Source of the DNA: Vitis vinifera
Taxonomy: Eukaryota; Streptophyta; Magnoliopsida; Vitales; Vitaceae
Length of the DNA stretch: 64,000 nucleotides
Assembly (NCBI RefSeq): GCF_030704535.1
Contig: NC_081822.1
Coordinates: forward strand, 7,482,501 to 7,546,500
Direction of reading: 5' to 3'
In this document: piece by piece, positions 23,936-34,340 of the stretch
Position numbering within the stretch: position 1 is the first letter of the stretch
Layout: each line of letters opens with the position of its first letter
The notes under the pieces: generated by a model
Seen by the model: only the letters and a program-made list of their open reading frames with translations
Told to the model about the DNA's origin: nothing
The model's database searches: none
Translations under genes and position numbers: made by a program

Positions 23936-24654
23936 AGCGGCGATTTTCCTTTTTTTTTTTTTTTTCTATTTATTTATTTATTTATTTCGTATATATTTGT
24001 TTACTGGAGCTTGAAAATCCACAGGAACTAATTCAAGCTCTTCGATTTTTTCGATATCCTATTTTCCCCCTAAATCTCTGTCTTCAATGTTACATATTTC
24101 TCTTTCTAGAAATCTTAATCAATGATGTCTTATAAGCGTTTTGTATCTTTTCGTTTTCTCAGCGAGAAATCTTGAATTTGCGGGTTTTCTACTCAATATT
24201 TTTTCTCTTTAGATTTTAGTTACTTTACTTTTTAATTCTCTTCGGATTTCTTTTCTTAGGGTTACAAACCCTAAGTTGGTTGTTGAAAAACCCTAAGTTG
24301 CTAGTTGAAAAACCAACTAGAACAAAATCTAGCTAGATAAATGGTTCATGCAATGATGAAGGGTTTGATATTGTTGTTATCAAATTTTATTTCTTTAATC
24401 CGAAAATAATTGAATCCATGGGAGACATTCAGTAACAGTAATCAAAGTTGGTCAAAATCAAATCCATGTTTAACAACCTTTTTAGCTGTGTTTAAGATTT
24501 TTCCATTTTTAAAAAGTGATATTTGTTTTACTTGAGAGTGAAAAAGGTTTGTGAGAAAGATAAAAATATAGAAGTGCTTACTGCTTAGGGTATGGGTTTT
24601 GGGTGAGAGGATCGAGGAGGAGGATAGCAGCATACTGGGCTTCCAACGAAGCCA

Positions 24655-24825
24655 AAGCAGGTGACGTGTCAAGCAGCAATAGGACCGCTTCATAGAGGAG
24701 AGAGTGGCACGCTTCACAAGGAGGAGGCCACGTGTAAGTGAATGCGACGCGTGAGCACCAGCTCGCGGCCAATGAGCGTCCATCTCATCGATGGGCGAAG
24801 GCTAGGGGGGTGACACGTAGACCTG
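24655..24825 (+). promoter_or_regulatory. Cluster of ACGT-core and RY-type elements
   Basis: Several bZIP-type ACGT sites in a short GC-rich stretch: TGACGTGTCA near 24660, CCACGTGTAA near 24730 and GACACGTAG near 24811. ACGCGTG lies near 24749 and GCATGCA (RY-type) near 24822. Such clusters occur in ABA- and seed-regulated promoters. The next gene downstream starts at 25404, so this may be its distal promoter; the regulation is inferred. Confidence 0.35.
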
Positions 24826-25403
24826 CATGCAAACATATATAACCGATGTGGGGACAGTTTGGTAAAACGGGGTAAAAACAAAAACGACTAAATGGAAGGG
24901 TGATAGGTGGATGGACGCATGGAGGCGGAGCCCACACGCGTTGCAAATTAGAGATGGAACTGGAAGGCCGGCTGGGGTGATTGGTGTGAGGGGGAGGGGC
25001 AGAGGGGGCTTCAGTTGTCAGGGGCAGCCCCTTTTTATATGATACAGTGCTGTAATTGTGGTGTGGGTCGAACCGTAGAAGTGATTCTCCAGTGATATGT
25101 GTTGAGATGCATGGAAGGGATGATGGACCCACTTTCTGCATTCACCTCCCACATGTCCATATCGCTTACCTTCACTAACACGTACACACCGTACGCCTCC
25201 AAGTGTCGCCACCTCCTGCCTCCCCTGTTTCTGTTGCCCAAATCTCATTGGCTGCCTTCCACGCCTTAAACCCCACCATCCGCTCCTTCAAATTAACCCA
25301 CTCTCATACCCCCAGTCACGAGCCCACCCCCATTCCTTTTATCTCTCCCTCTCTCCCTCATTGTTACTTCACCATTTTCCCAGGGCTTTCTTGGGCGTCC
25401 AAT

Positions 25404-26489
25404 ATGATTCGCACTCTGAATCCCTACAATTCCACCGCCAAGACGGCTGAGATCATGTCTAGGTACAGGCCCATAGCTCCAAAGCCGGAGCCTCCCGTGA
25501 ATCCTATGTTTGAGAGGCCGTCAATGTCTCAGAAGATGCGGGAGTCTCCTTATCTGAGAAACCTGTGGCCCCAGTTGCAGGCGAGGCCCACCAGGAGCAG
25601 AAAAAGAGGCAGACCGGGTTTCTCACCGGCCGCACTCAAGAGGCCCAGGACGCATCTCGTGGGGTTTTCCACTCCCTCGCATGTCACATCCCCAGCTAAA
25701 AACCTATCCATGCACGGCTTTACTCATTCCCCGCTTCAGCTTCCTGTTCCGGCCCCAAGCTTCGCCCCGCTTAATGGAGGCTTTGAAAGAGCGATTTCAA
25801 CCACCGCTGATGGTTTAATGACACTTCCCCTCCTCCCATGTCCTCCACCCCAACTTCCAGTAGTGCCCAATGATTTCAATTGCCTCAACCCTTGTGGTGG
25901 AAACGTGATCTTTGATTTGAACACTAGCGTGGTTGCAGCTCGAATTCCTGAGGAGAAGGATCTTTTGCAACAGCTTCAACGAGCCCCCGCCAACACCACC
26001 AATGTTATTTCCCCTCAACCGGTTAGGCCAATCGGCTCCAGCATAAGCGTCCGATGCATGCGCGATGACCTGAGCCCTATTCCAGAGGTGCAAATTCTGA
26101 AGAAACCAGAGGAGGTGGAGGAAGAGATGGAGTCGGAGACCCTGCCAGCAGTCATATCCGATTCCAACAACAAAATCAGGATGGCCAATTCTGCCTACAA
26201 GGAGATGGTGGGTCAGCCAGAATGTCCATGGCTCAATTCGATGGTGACCTGTGGAGCAAGTGTAGGCAACAGGATCAGTGGGGAGGTGATGCTTCATCTT
26301 TCTGATTCCAAGGTGCCTGTTGCTTCCAATGGGTTTTCATGCTGGGCGAGCATAGAGTGGGGAAGCGCTGGAAACAAGAGCTCTGTCAATGCCTTCTGCG
26401 ATGCAACCAGATTGGCCTGCGAATCCAAGGACTATCTCTTCACATGGAGGTTCCACACCAACACAGAGGCTTCTAAGCCCAACGTTTGA
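25404..26489 (+). CDS. Plant-specific nuclear-type protein, DUF7950-like
   Basis: Single-exon frame of 361 aa. The ATG at 25404 was chosen as the first in-frame ATG; the frame is open for a further 200 bp upstream, but without an ATG. Features in order: a conserved opening (RYRPIAPKPEPP, then SPYLRNLWPQLQARPTRSRK), a basic patch with an AT-hook-like core RKRGRPG and a second basic cluster KRPRTH (about residues 62-82) suggesting nuclear location, a Pro-rich low-complexity middle, an acidic stretch EEVEEEMESE, and a C-terminal domain (about residues 250-355) with IRMANSAYKEMVGQPECPWL and WRFH near the end. I associate this combination with plant DUF7950 proteins, whose function is not established. 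The IRMANSAYKEMVG stretch recalls the opening of PAS domains, but that is a loose resemblance. Confidence 0.8.
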   Translation: MIRTLNPYNSTAKTAEIMSRYRPIAPKPEPPVNPMFERPSMSQKMRESPYLRNLWPQLQARPTRSRKRGRPGFSPAALKRPRTHLVGFSTPSHVTSPAKNLSMHGFTHSPLQLPVPAPSFAPLNGGFERAISTTADGLMTLPLLPCPPPQLPVVPNDFNCLNPCGGNVIFDLNTSVVAARIPEEKDLLQQLQRAPANTTNVISPQPVRPIGSSISVRCMRDDLSPIPEVQILKKPEEVEEEMESETLPAVISDSNNKIRMANSAYKEMVGQPECPWLNSMVTCGASVGNRISGEVMLHLSDSKVPVASNGFSCWASIEWGSAGNKSSVNAFCDATRLACESKDYLFTWRFHTNTEASKPNV

Positions 26490-28320
26490 AGTACAATCAC
26501 AGTTTTGTATTGTAAAATACAAGTAGATTACTTCAAACAAATAGTAGTACTGTCAAGTGTGTAGTAGTACTGTATATGGGAGTAAACTAGTCGTTCAGTT
26601 TAGTTTAATACTACTTGTTATATGCCACAATATGTAAGAACTGAAGGTATAGTTTTGTCTACTTTTGTTGATGCCCTATTAACTATAATATATGAAGGAC
26701 GTTTTTGTTTTCTGGTTCAGATGATCAACAATCTCCCATGTGAACTCATGTTTGGTGGAAAATGGGCCATCGTCTTCAAAAGAACTATTTGCAGGAGGTG
26801 GGATGTGCAGGGCCATGACTACGATACAGAATAGGTAGTAGTCATCAAACAATTAAGCTTACATCCTCATAAAGCACCAAGGACAGAAGAATTTTGGAAC
26901 CTTGCAAACTAACCATCTATCGTCTTCGGTGGGTCCGTCCTTGCAGTTGAAGTAAAAGCCAATCTGCAGTTGCTATCATTCCCCGAAACGAATGACACGT
27001 ATATGAAGTATGAACGTAGTAGCTCAAGCACCGTTTCAGACCCATTACCTATTTGTTGAAGATGCCATTAGTTTTCACTCCGCTAGCCAAAAGAATACCT
27101 TTTAGTTTCTACCTCAAGGGTTCAAGTGAATTACTATAAACCAAATAAACAATAGAACAAGAAATCAACAGTAGATTATGATCAAGCGATATCTTCATCG
27201 AGAAATTTTTTTCTGAAATCATGCGAATGAATATTGGACTTTCCAACCCAACAAGCGATCCCAGAAAATTGAAAAAAGGGCACTGTTATGTGTTTCGATC
27301 GCGACAAAAGACTGCTTTCTTACGACTGATACGAGATTTAGGATTGATTATTGAAGAAAGGGCATTCTTAATTTCTTATGTTTTGCGATGACGACAAAGA
27401 ATTGCTTTTGCTTTCTCATATCCGTACAAGGTTTTAAACTTCATAAGCCATTAAAAAATCAAATGAAGCAAAGAATAGTACAAGATCATGCGCCCTCAAG
27501 CTAAAAATTATTTTTAAGACCTTAAACTATAAGGTTGAGATGCACTAAGTTAGGGATGGATGGAAATGGTATAAGGCATCAATTAATTTTTATTTTTTAT
27601 TTTTTAAAAGTCATTCAATTATAATTTTAACTATCTTATCTCCTTTAAAAATTGGATAAATAATAAAATTGGGAAATAAAGGGAGCTATTGGTCAACTAG
27701 ACAAGGCTACTTGGTGGTCTCAGGCAACTGCTAATGGTTGAGCCTGAGGGATGGCTGAGATTGGTATCTGTTTATCTTTGCATTTTTTTCTTCAATCTCA
27801 AACAAGGAGACAAAAATTGAAAGAATATGTTCGAGTGTAAAGTGTATATCTCAGCCTAGAATCCAAGTTTACATGACTTGAAGGCTTAGTATTGGAAGAA
27901 GGTTTAGAATAGTGAAAGAAACTATCAAATTAATACGAAGTGGATATTAGCTATTGTCAAACTATTATAAAATTATTATTATTCACATTTTTCTACCATT
28001 CTCTTTATTTATTTTGCTTTGAATTGATTAATTATGGTTATTTGCATTAAAATTGGTCAAAATTTGAATGAAAGACTAATATGCAATTCAGCTCCCCATT
28101 TCCCCATTTCACATAAGATCGTTGAGCTTTTACTTTATAGTCTACTATCATGTGTAAATTAGTAAAACAATAAAATTGTTTTCAAAAATTGTTCTTATAG
28201 CTTATTCTCGTAAACTATTTTTAAAATGTCAAATCTTGTTCAACATGTGCATTCATTAAAAATTATGCAATATTTCAGTATGTGTATGTGATTGTAGGGA
28301 TAGCGGTATAAACTTGAGAA
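26490..28320. other. Intergenic stretch, no gene recognised
   Basis: The 3' flank of the DUF7950-like gene and further AT-rich sequence. An imperfect ~85-bp tandem duplication lies at about 27265-27430 (both copies contain AAAGGGCA and a GACAAA core). No RNA gene or conserved frame seen. Confidence 0.55.
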
Positions 28321-28325
28321 ATTAA

Positions 28326-28669
28326 GACTATGTTTGGTTTTTATAAATATTATGCTATGTTTGGTTATCAAAAAATATTAGAAAAAGATAAAAAAATATT
28401 AAGCAAAATTGTTTTTTCATGTTTGGTTTAATTATAGAAAATATAAAAGAAAATAAAAAATAATTAAAATTAATTTGAAATTCATATATTTTAAAATTAT
28501 TTAATTTTATTATAATAAATAAAATAAATAAAATAAGTTTGAAAACACATATAATAATAATTTATTAAATCTAAACATATGTTTTATTTTCCTTTCATTT
28601 TTTCTATTTTTTCTCTTTATTTTCTTTCTTTCCTATTTTCTTTTAAATTTTATGGAACCAAACATAGCC
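28326..28669. mobile_element. Tourist-like (PIF/Harbinger) MITE
   Basis: A 344-bp AT-rich element. Left end GACTATGTTTGGTTTTTAT and right end TATGGAACCAAACATAGCC are inverted repeats, flanked by TAA on both sides (28323-28325 and 28670-28672), the 3-bp TWA target typical of Harbinger elements. A second, similar left end (TGCTATGTTTGGTTATC, 28353) and another right end (AACAAACATGGCC followed by TTA, near 28995) suggest nested or rearranged relatives. Confidence 0.65.
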
Positions 28670-28725
28670 TAAAGAAAAGAAAAAAAGTATTAAAAAAAAT
28701 GATTTTCTATTTCATTCTAAAAAAT

Positions 28726-28728
<3 letters not shown>

Positions 28729-28772
<44 letters not shown>
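28729..28772. repeat. (AT)n microsatellite
   Basis: About 21 uninterrupted AT units, preceded by A-rich sequence. Likely length-polymorphic. Confidence 0.95.
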
Positions 28773-28778
<6 letters not shown>

Positions 28779-29741
28779 TTCATATGAAATTTACATGTTT
28801 TTAAAATTTTTAATCTTTATGTAATAAAAAAAAAGTGAAAAAAAGTTTAAATAACCATATACACATAATTTATTGAGTATAATTTATTTATTTTTCACTT
28901 TTTTCTTTTTCTTTTTTTCTACTTTTCCTTTATATTTTCTATCAAAATTTTCCAAAAACAAACATGATCAAAATTTTCCAAAAACAAACATGGCCTTAAT
29001 AGCATATCACATATTAATGATTTTGAACTTTTTCTTTCGGATCACGAGAGTAGAAGAGGAGAAACTGAACAAGAAGCAGAATGAAATAACAATATATACA
29101 AGCCTATAAAAAGCTCACGCGTGGTTCACGTGTCAAATTGCTGCCACTTGGCCAAAGGACGCCGTTAATATCATAGTTGATAAAATTGATGTTTCCCAGG
29201 CGGAGATGCTGAAACTTGTCTTTTAATCAGTAAATGCATGACCATCTGATAAAATCGGAGAGGCATTCCCCTTTAAACGACAAGAAACGATGTCGTATTA
29301 GAGGCGAACATGCAGAAAGAGTATAAGTTTGTTGAATTACTGCTTTTTTTTTTTCTTTTCTTTTTGAACAAGTCGGTGCATTAGTGTTCTCTAATTCATT
29401 GATTTTTTCAAAAGAAGGATATCACTCAATTTTATAAATTAATTAATAATTTACTAAAGGAACAGGCCTTGCAATTTGGGAGTTGGGCAGATAAGTTGAA
29501 AAATGGCAGCAAAGCATATTCGTGGCTTCATATCGTCCTTTTTCATTGGCCGTCTTCAATCAGGATATGCCAATTGTTCTTTAGATTGCATCGAGATTGA
29601 GTCTCTGCCATGCTTCTTCTTGTCTTATTCCCCATTTACCGCATTGTGATGGTCGTTGAATGTGTATAACTCACAACCTCCCCCTGTGAATCTATTCATT
29701 TCCCTCTTCCTCTCTCTCTTGTTCAAGATCGAGCAGAAGCC

Positions 29742-32157
29742 ATGGAGCCCAAAGAAGAGGATCCAACGCTCGCCAAGCTCCAATCAGCCTGTTCCGATCT
29801 GAAAAAACTGCTTCACAGCTCAGCCAGCATGGAAGCAAGTCTAGAAAAGATGGACAAAAATTTTGATACATTGCAAGAAACCCTTTCCACGGCTTCAAGA
29901 AGAGTAGGTCCTTTGCAGTCCTTGGCTATAGCTTCCAAAGCTCTCGACACCAGAATAAACCGGGCGGTTTCCCCGGCTCTCGCTCTTCTCGAAAGTTTCA
30001 AACTTGCGGAGTCTCTCCAACACAAGCTGCTTCAGCTCACCTCTGAATTATCGTCTAAGGACGCTCCCAAGAAGCGGCTCAAGGCACTGGTTAAGTATGT
30101 TGATTGTGTGGATAAACTCAATGCGGCCATCAATTCTATTAGTCTAGAGTGTGAGCCTGCGATTCAGAAGCTTCAAGAGGTGGTGGAGTTTTTGAGTAGG
30201 ACCAGGGCGACTGATCAGTATAGGACGCATCGGCTGAGGGAGACTCTAATCACTCTTAAAGCGCTGTATGAAACAGAGGTGGATGCGATGAGATTTGATG
30301 GGTTGCTGGATGAAGCTTTGCTCAATTTGCAGGATGAGTATGAGCGTATACTGCAGCAGCTAAGGCATCGAAACATAGCTGAGTTGCAAGGAGATGCTCC
30401 GGCTGAGATGATGGCTTCTGATCTGGGTACTGAGCTGGAGGTTGAGGTTCTTAGACGGATTTCAGAAACTCTAGCTGCTAACGATTGTTTGGATATATGC
30501 ATCGATATCTTTGTGAAGGTGAGTGAAAAGTTTCATCAAAATCAGCTGTTAAATTTCCAGGGGTTTTCCATATTGATTAGAACTATAACCTAGAAGAAGC
30601 ACCAGAGAATTTTCCATTTTCAGCATTTTTTTTTTTTTTTTGTTGGGGTGGGATGAGGATGGTTTCTTCTTGTCATTTAGCACCATAGATTGATATTAAA
30701 AAGGTTTAACATTTTTCCCTCAGAATTAGCTGCTGATTAAAACTGGAAAAAATGTCTATATATTTTTGTAGATGACTTGCATTTTCTGTGCTGGCTACTT
30801 AGAAAAATTTGGATCTGAAGTTGCAATTTTTCTTGTGATTCCACAGGTGAGGTATAGAAGGGCAGCAAAAGCCCTGATGAGACTGAACCCTGATTATCTA
30901 AGAACTTATACTCCCGAGGAAATTGACAACATGGAATGGGAGAGCTTGGAGACAGCAACAGCCCTTTGGATCCAACACTTCGAGCTTGCAGTTAAAACAG
31001 TCCTGGTGTCAGAAAAGAAACTCTGCAAGCAAGTTTTGTCAGGAATCATGGAGGGATTAATCTGGACAGAATGCTTCGTAAAGATTGCAGACAAGATCAT
31101 GGCAGTCTTTTTCCGGTTCGGAGAGGGTGTAGCGAGGAGCAACAAGGAACCCCAGAAGCTGTTCAAGCTCTTAGACATGTTCGATTCATTGGAAAAGCTT
31201 AAAACCCAATTCTCAGAGATTTTCGAAGGTGAAGCTGGAGCTGACATCTGTTTGCGATTCCGAGAACTTACGAAGCTTCTCGTCCACTCTTCCAGCAAAG
31301 TATTTTGGGAGTTCGGCCTTCAAATTGAAGGCAATCAAGACGGGTTTCCGCCACTTCAAGACGGCTCAGTTCCAAAACTCGTCCGATACGCCATTAATTA
31401 CCTTAAGTACCTGACCACCGAGAATTACAGTGCTCCCATGGCAAAGGTTCTTCGAACGGAGCAAATATGGAAAGCCGGCGTTTTATCTCAACCTGAAACA
31501 GATGAGAACTTACTCAAAGACGCCATTTCCAGCGTAATGGAAGCTATTCAGAGGAACGTGGAGTCGAAAAAATCCCGATGCCGAGACAAAATTCTTTCCC
31601 ATGTCTTCGCCATGAACACGTACTGGTACATTTACATGAGAAGCAGAAGTTCAGAGCTGGGGAAGCTTTTAGGAGAGCAGTGGATGAAGAAGAAGTACAA
31701 GATCATTGCGGAAGAATCGGCATACATGTACCAGAAACAGGCTTGGGGAACTCTAGTGAATTTGCTGGAGAAAGAAGAATCGAACAGACAGACAAACAAA
31801 GAATCCATGGGAGCTGTGATAAGAGGGAAGATGGAAGCATTTCTAGAGGGTCTTGATGAAATCTCCAAAAGACATAGAACCTCTTATACCATTCCTGATG
31901 CAGATTTGAGAATACAGCTGAGGGAGGCGTCCGTTAAGCTGGTAGTTACGGCTTATACCGAATTCTTAACCTCTTACTCCTATTTTTTGCAGCCAAAATC
32001 CTACCTTCCTCCCGACTCAATCCAGGCCATGCTGGGTCAACTTTTCAACGATGGCCATCGAGTCCCTAGACTTTCCAAGGATCGGATGGCTGGAGACAAC
32101 TCGGCCGGTGAGATCAAAGATTTTTCACGGTCCAGATCAAACGCCAGTGATCAGTGA
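29742..32157 (+). CDS. EXO70 exocyst subunit
   Basis: Two exons, 29742-30518 and 30847-32157, join in phase 0 to a 695-aa protein. EXO70 tethers secretory vesicles to the plasma membrane as part of the octameric exocyst and binds phosphoinositides through its C-terminal rod. The N-terminal third is helical with coiled-coil potential (LAKLQSACSDLKKLL; VGPLQSLAIASKALDTRI). The Exo70 domain covers about residues 260-660 with hallmark stretches YRRAAKALMRLNPDYL, YAINYLKYL, HVFAMNTYWYIYMRSRSSEL and the C-terminal YTEFLTSYSYF. After it comes a short Ser/Arg-rich tail (KDFSRSRSNASDQ). Intron 30519-30846 has GTGAGT and TTCCACAG ends. EXO70A genes have many introns and most other plant EXO70 genes none or few; I cannot assign the subclade with certainty, and an EXO70I-type identity is possible. 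The coding region ends 10 bp before a Harbinger-type element. Confidence 0.9.
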
Positions 32158-32167
32158 GGGCAATTAA

Positions 32168-33614
32168 GGGCATGTTTGGTTGCTGTTTTTGAAAACTGTT
32201 CTTAAAAAAGTTTTTGAGAATAGCTTTTATGAACAGGCTTTTTGTATTTTCAAAAAAAAAAAAAAAAAATTATGTTTGAGAACTAAATTGTGGAAAACAG
32301 TTTTTGTTCTCAAAAACAAAAAAAAAACATGTCTATTTCTCTTTTCATTTTGTCTCCGTTTCTCTTCCAACATCCAAACTTTTATTTATAACGGTTGAAC
32401 TATTTCTCTCTTCTAAGATCAAAACATTACTCATTGAGATCAAAATTCAAATTGTGGTTGTTGTAAAGATTTTAGGTTAGGGTTTCAATTTTTGTTTTAA
32501 TTTTTATGTTCTTTTTTATTTTTTGTGTTATTGTTTATATTTTGTTTGGTTTCTAGGAAATCCTAGAATTTATGGAGGTTTCGGCTTAGAAATGCATCCT
32601 AAAAATCATACGGGGATATATCTTGAAATATCCGAAAAATATTGAAACGGAAATGACCAAAAAATAATAAAAAAATTGTTCGATAGTGTTGAGTTTTTGG
32701 TTGAATTTTTGTTAGACCCATTTTTTTATTTTCTCATTTTCCTAATTTTTTTATTTTCCCTCATAGTATAAAGAATTTTTTAGAATAAATAAAATAAAAA
32801 ACTTTTATTTGAAAGTTGTTTTTTAATAAATAAGTACATAAAAAATGTATGAAAAGGGAATACTTCTCTCTCTGCTTTCTCTCCCAACACTCCACGTACT
32901 CCCACAGTCTCATAACTACGATCTCTTTATCTTTAAAATTTAAAGAAATTCAACTCCAAAGAGAAAAACACAAAAATATATGGAATCAATGGGTGAAGTT
33001 TCCAGAATTTTTGAATTTTCACACAAAAAAAATTGGTTGTTTGATTTACTCTGTTTTTTTTTTATTTATTCTTTTTCCTTTTTTTTTTTGTTCCAGTTGG
33101 TTTTTTCTTCAATATTTTTTTTAGGTATGGTTTTGTTTGGTTGTTGAAAAAATTGAGGGATGGAGAATTTTGAGGTTTCTGTTATTGGTTGTGTGGAAAA
33201 AGAAATAATGAGGAGTTGTTGTGTTCTCTCGGATCCTAACTGGGATGATCTTCCCTCTTTCATACTCATAAAAGGAAAAATAAAAGAAGTGTCCGGATAG
33301 GAGAGAGAGCAAAATGCAAAAAAAATGGGGAAAAGTTCATACAAGCTCCAATGGATAACAATTGCTCCACACCAGAAAACCAGCCACGAAAAAGAAGAGA
33401 TTAGGGCGAAAACAGGGAGAACATTCCATTTTTCTCTTGTTCTTTAAATAGTGTAAAAAATAACAAAAACATTTTTAAAATGTTGTCTAAAATCAGGGTA
33501 TTTGAAAACACGAACATAGAAAACAACTTAATACTCCTCCGTCAAACTATTTTCAATGTTTTTTTTATTCCGAAAATAGAAAACAGTTTTTAAAAACATC
33601 AACCAAAGAGGCCC
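32168..33614. mobile_element. PIF/Harbinger-type non-autonomous element immediately 3' of EXO70
   Basis: 1447-bp element with ~33-bp inverted repeats: left GGGCATGTTTGGTTGCTG, right end reading (reverse complement) GGGCCTCTTTGGTTGATG, both continuing into TGTTTTT and AAAACTGTT words. It is flanked by TAA at 32165-32167 and at 33615-33617, as expected for Harbinger targets. The interior is AT-rich without a transposase-like frame. It begins 10 bp after the EXO70 stop codon, so the EXO70 3' UTR and poly-A signals probably come from the element. Confidence 0.75.
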
Positions 33615-33617
33615 TAA

Positions 33618-34340
33618 GATTCGCCTGATTGAACTGACCTTTTTTTATTTTTTCTTTTTGGAAAGATAGGAACTTGCATGTCGTAATTGAAACATTGAAT
33701 TGGACAGTGACGATTTTGAAATAGGGGCTGGTGTGGGCTAGGTGCTCAACCCCCAGACCCACGATTGTATTGCCCAATTGTTTCCTGGGTTCTGGACCTT
33801 GGGTCCATGGGGACCCATACGATTCCCAGCCGTCTCGATTTTTCCTCTCAAGGTCCGTTGGGGTAAAAGTGTAACTTCCTTAATTACAATTTTATATAAT
33901 ATATGGTGATAATTGAATTGGTAAATTATTCGAGAGTTCCATTCGTACCTGCACGGTGATGATTGGATCGGTAAATAATTGAAAGGGCCACCATACAAGA
34001 AGATCTTCCTTAGTCTGAAACTCAATGCAGGGGTATATTTAAGCTTTTTGAAAATACATATTGATTGTGTTAAGGTCATACAGATTACAGAGCCAAACAA
34101 GGCTTGAAGCATCATGAAATTACAGATGTACCCCAACCATGTAAAAACCAGAATTCCAAAACTCGACAGAAGCCTCGTTTGCTTCATGGTTAGCATTACG
34201 GAATTTTAAAGGATCATTCTCCCCTTGAAGGAATCTACCAAACACCAAACACCAAACACTCCCTCTTTTCCATCCTTGTTTCTCAATTCCCAGGTCGTAT
34301 TTTCCTTGTGCTCCAATTTTTGAGAAAGTCCAAGAAGATC
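33618..34340. other. Intergenic and presumptive promoter/leader of the F-box gene
   Basis: No gene recognised. A short word pair (GGTGATAATTGAATTGGTAAAT near 33904 and GGTGATGATTGGATCGGTAAAT near 33956) is repeated at ~50-bp spacing, and ACCAAACACCAAACACTCC occurs near 34244, in the likely 5' leader. Confidence 0.5.

Noticed and set aside
24442-25248. Several minus-strand frames (60-118 aa) upstream of the DUF7950-like gene
   Set aside because: They overlap one another in different frames, show no known domain, and are explained by the GC-rich promoter stretch.
30772-30846. N-terminal extension of the second EXO70 exon (frame open from 30772)
   Set aside because: The acceptor TTCCACAG at 30846 joins exactly in phase with exon 1 to give the family sequence VKVRYRRAAKAL; the upstream part is intron.
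33738-34196. 152-aa minus-strand frame
   Set aside because: No family resemblance, no conserved motif and AT-rich intergenic context; probably a chance frame.
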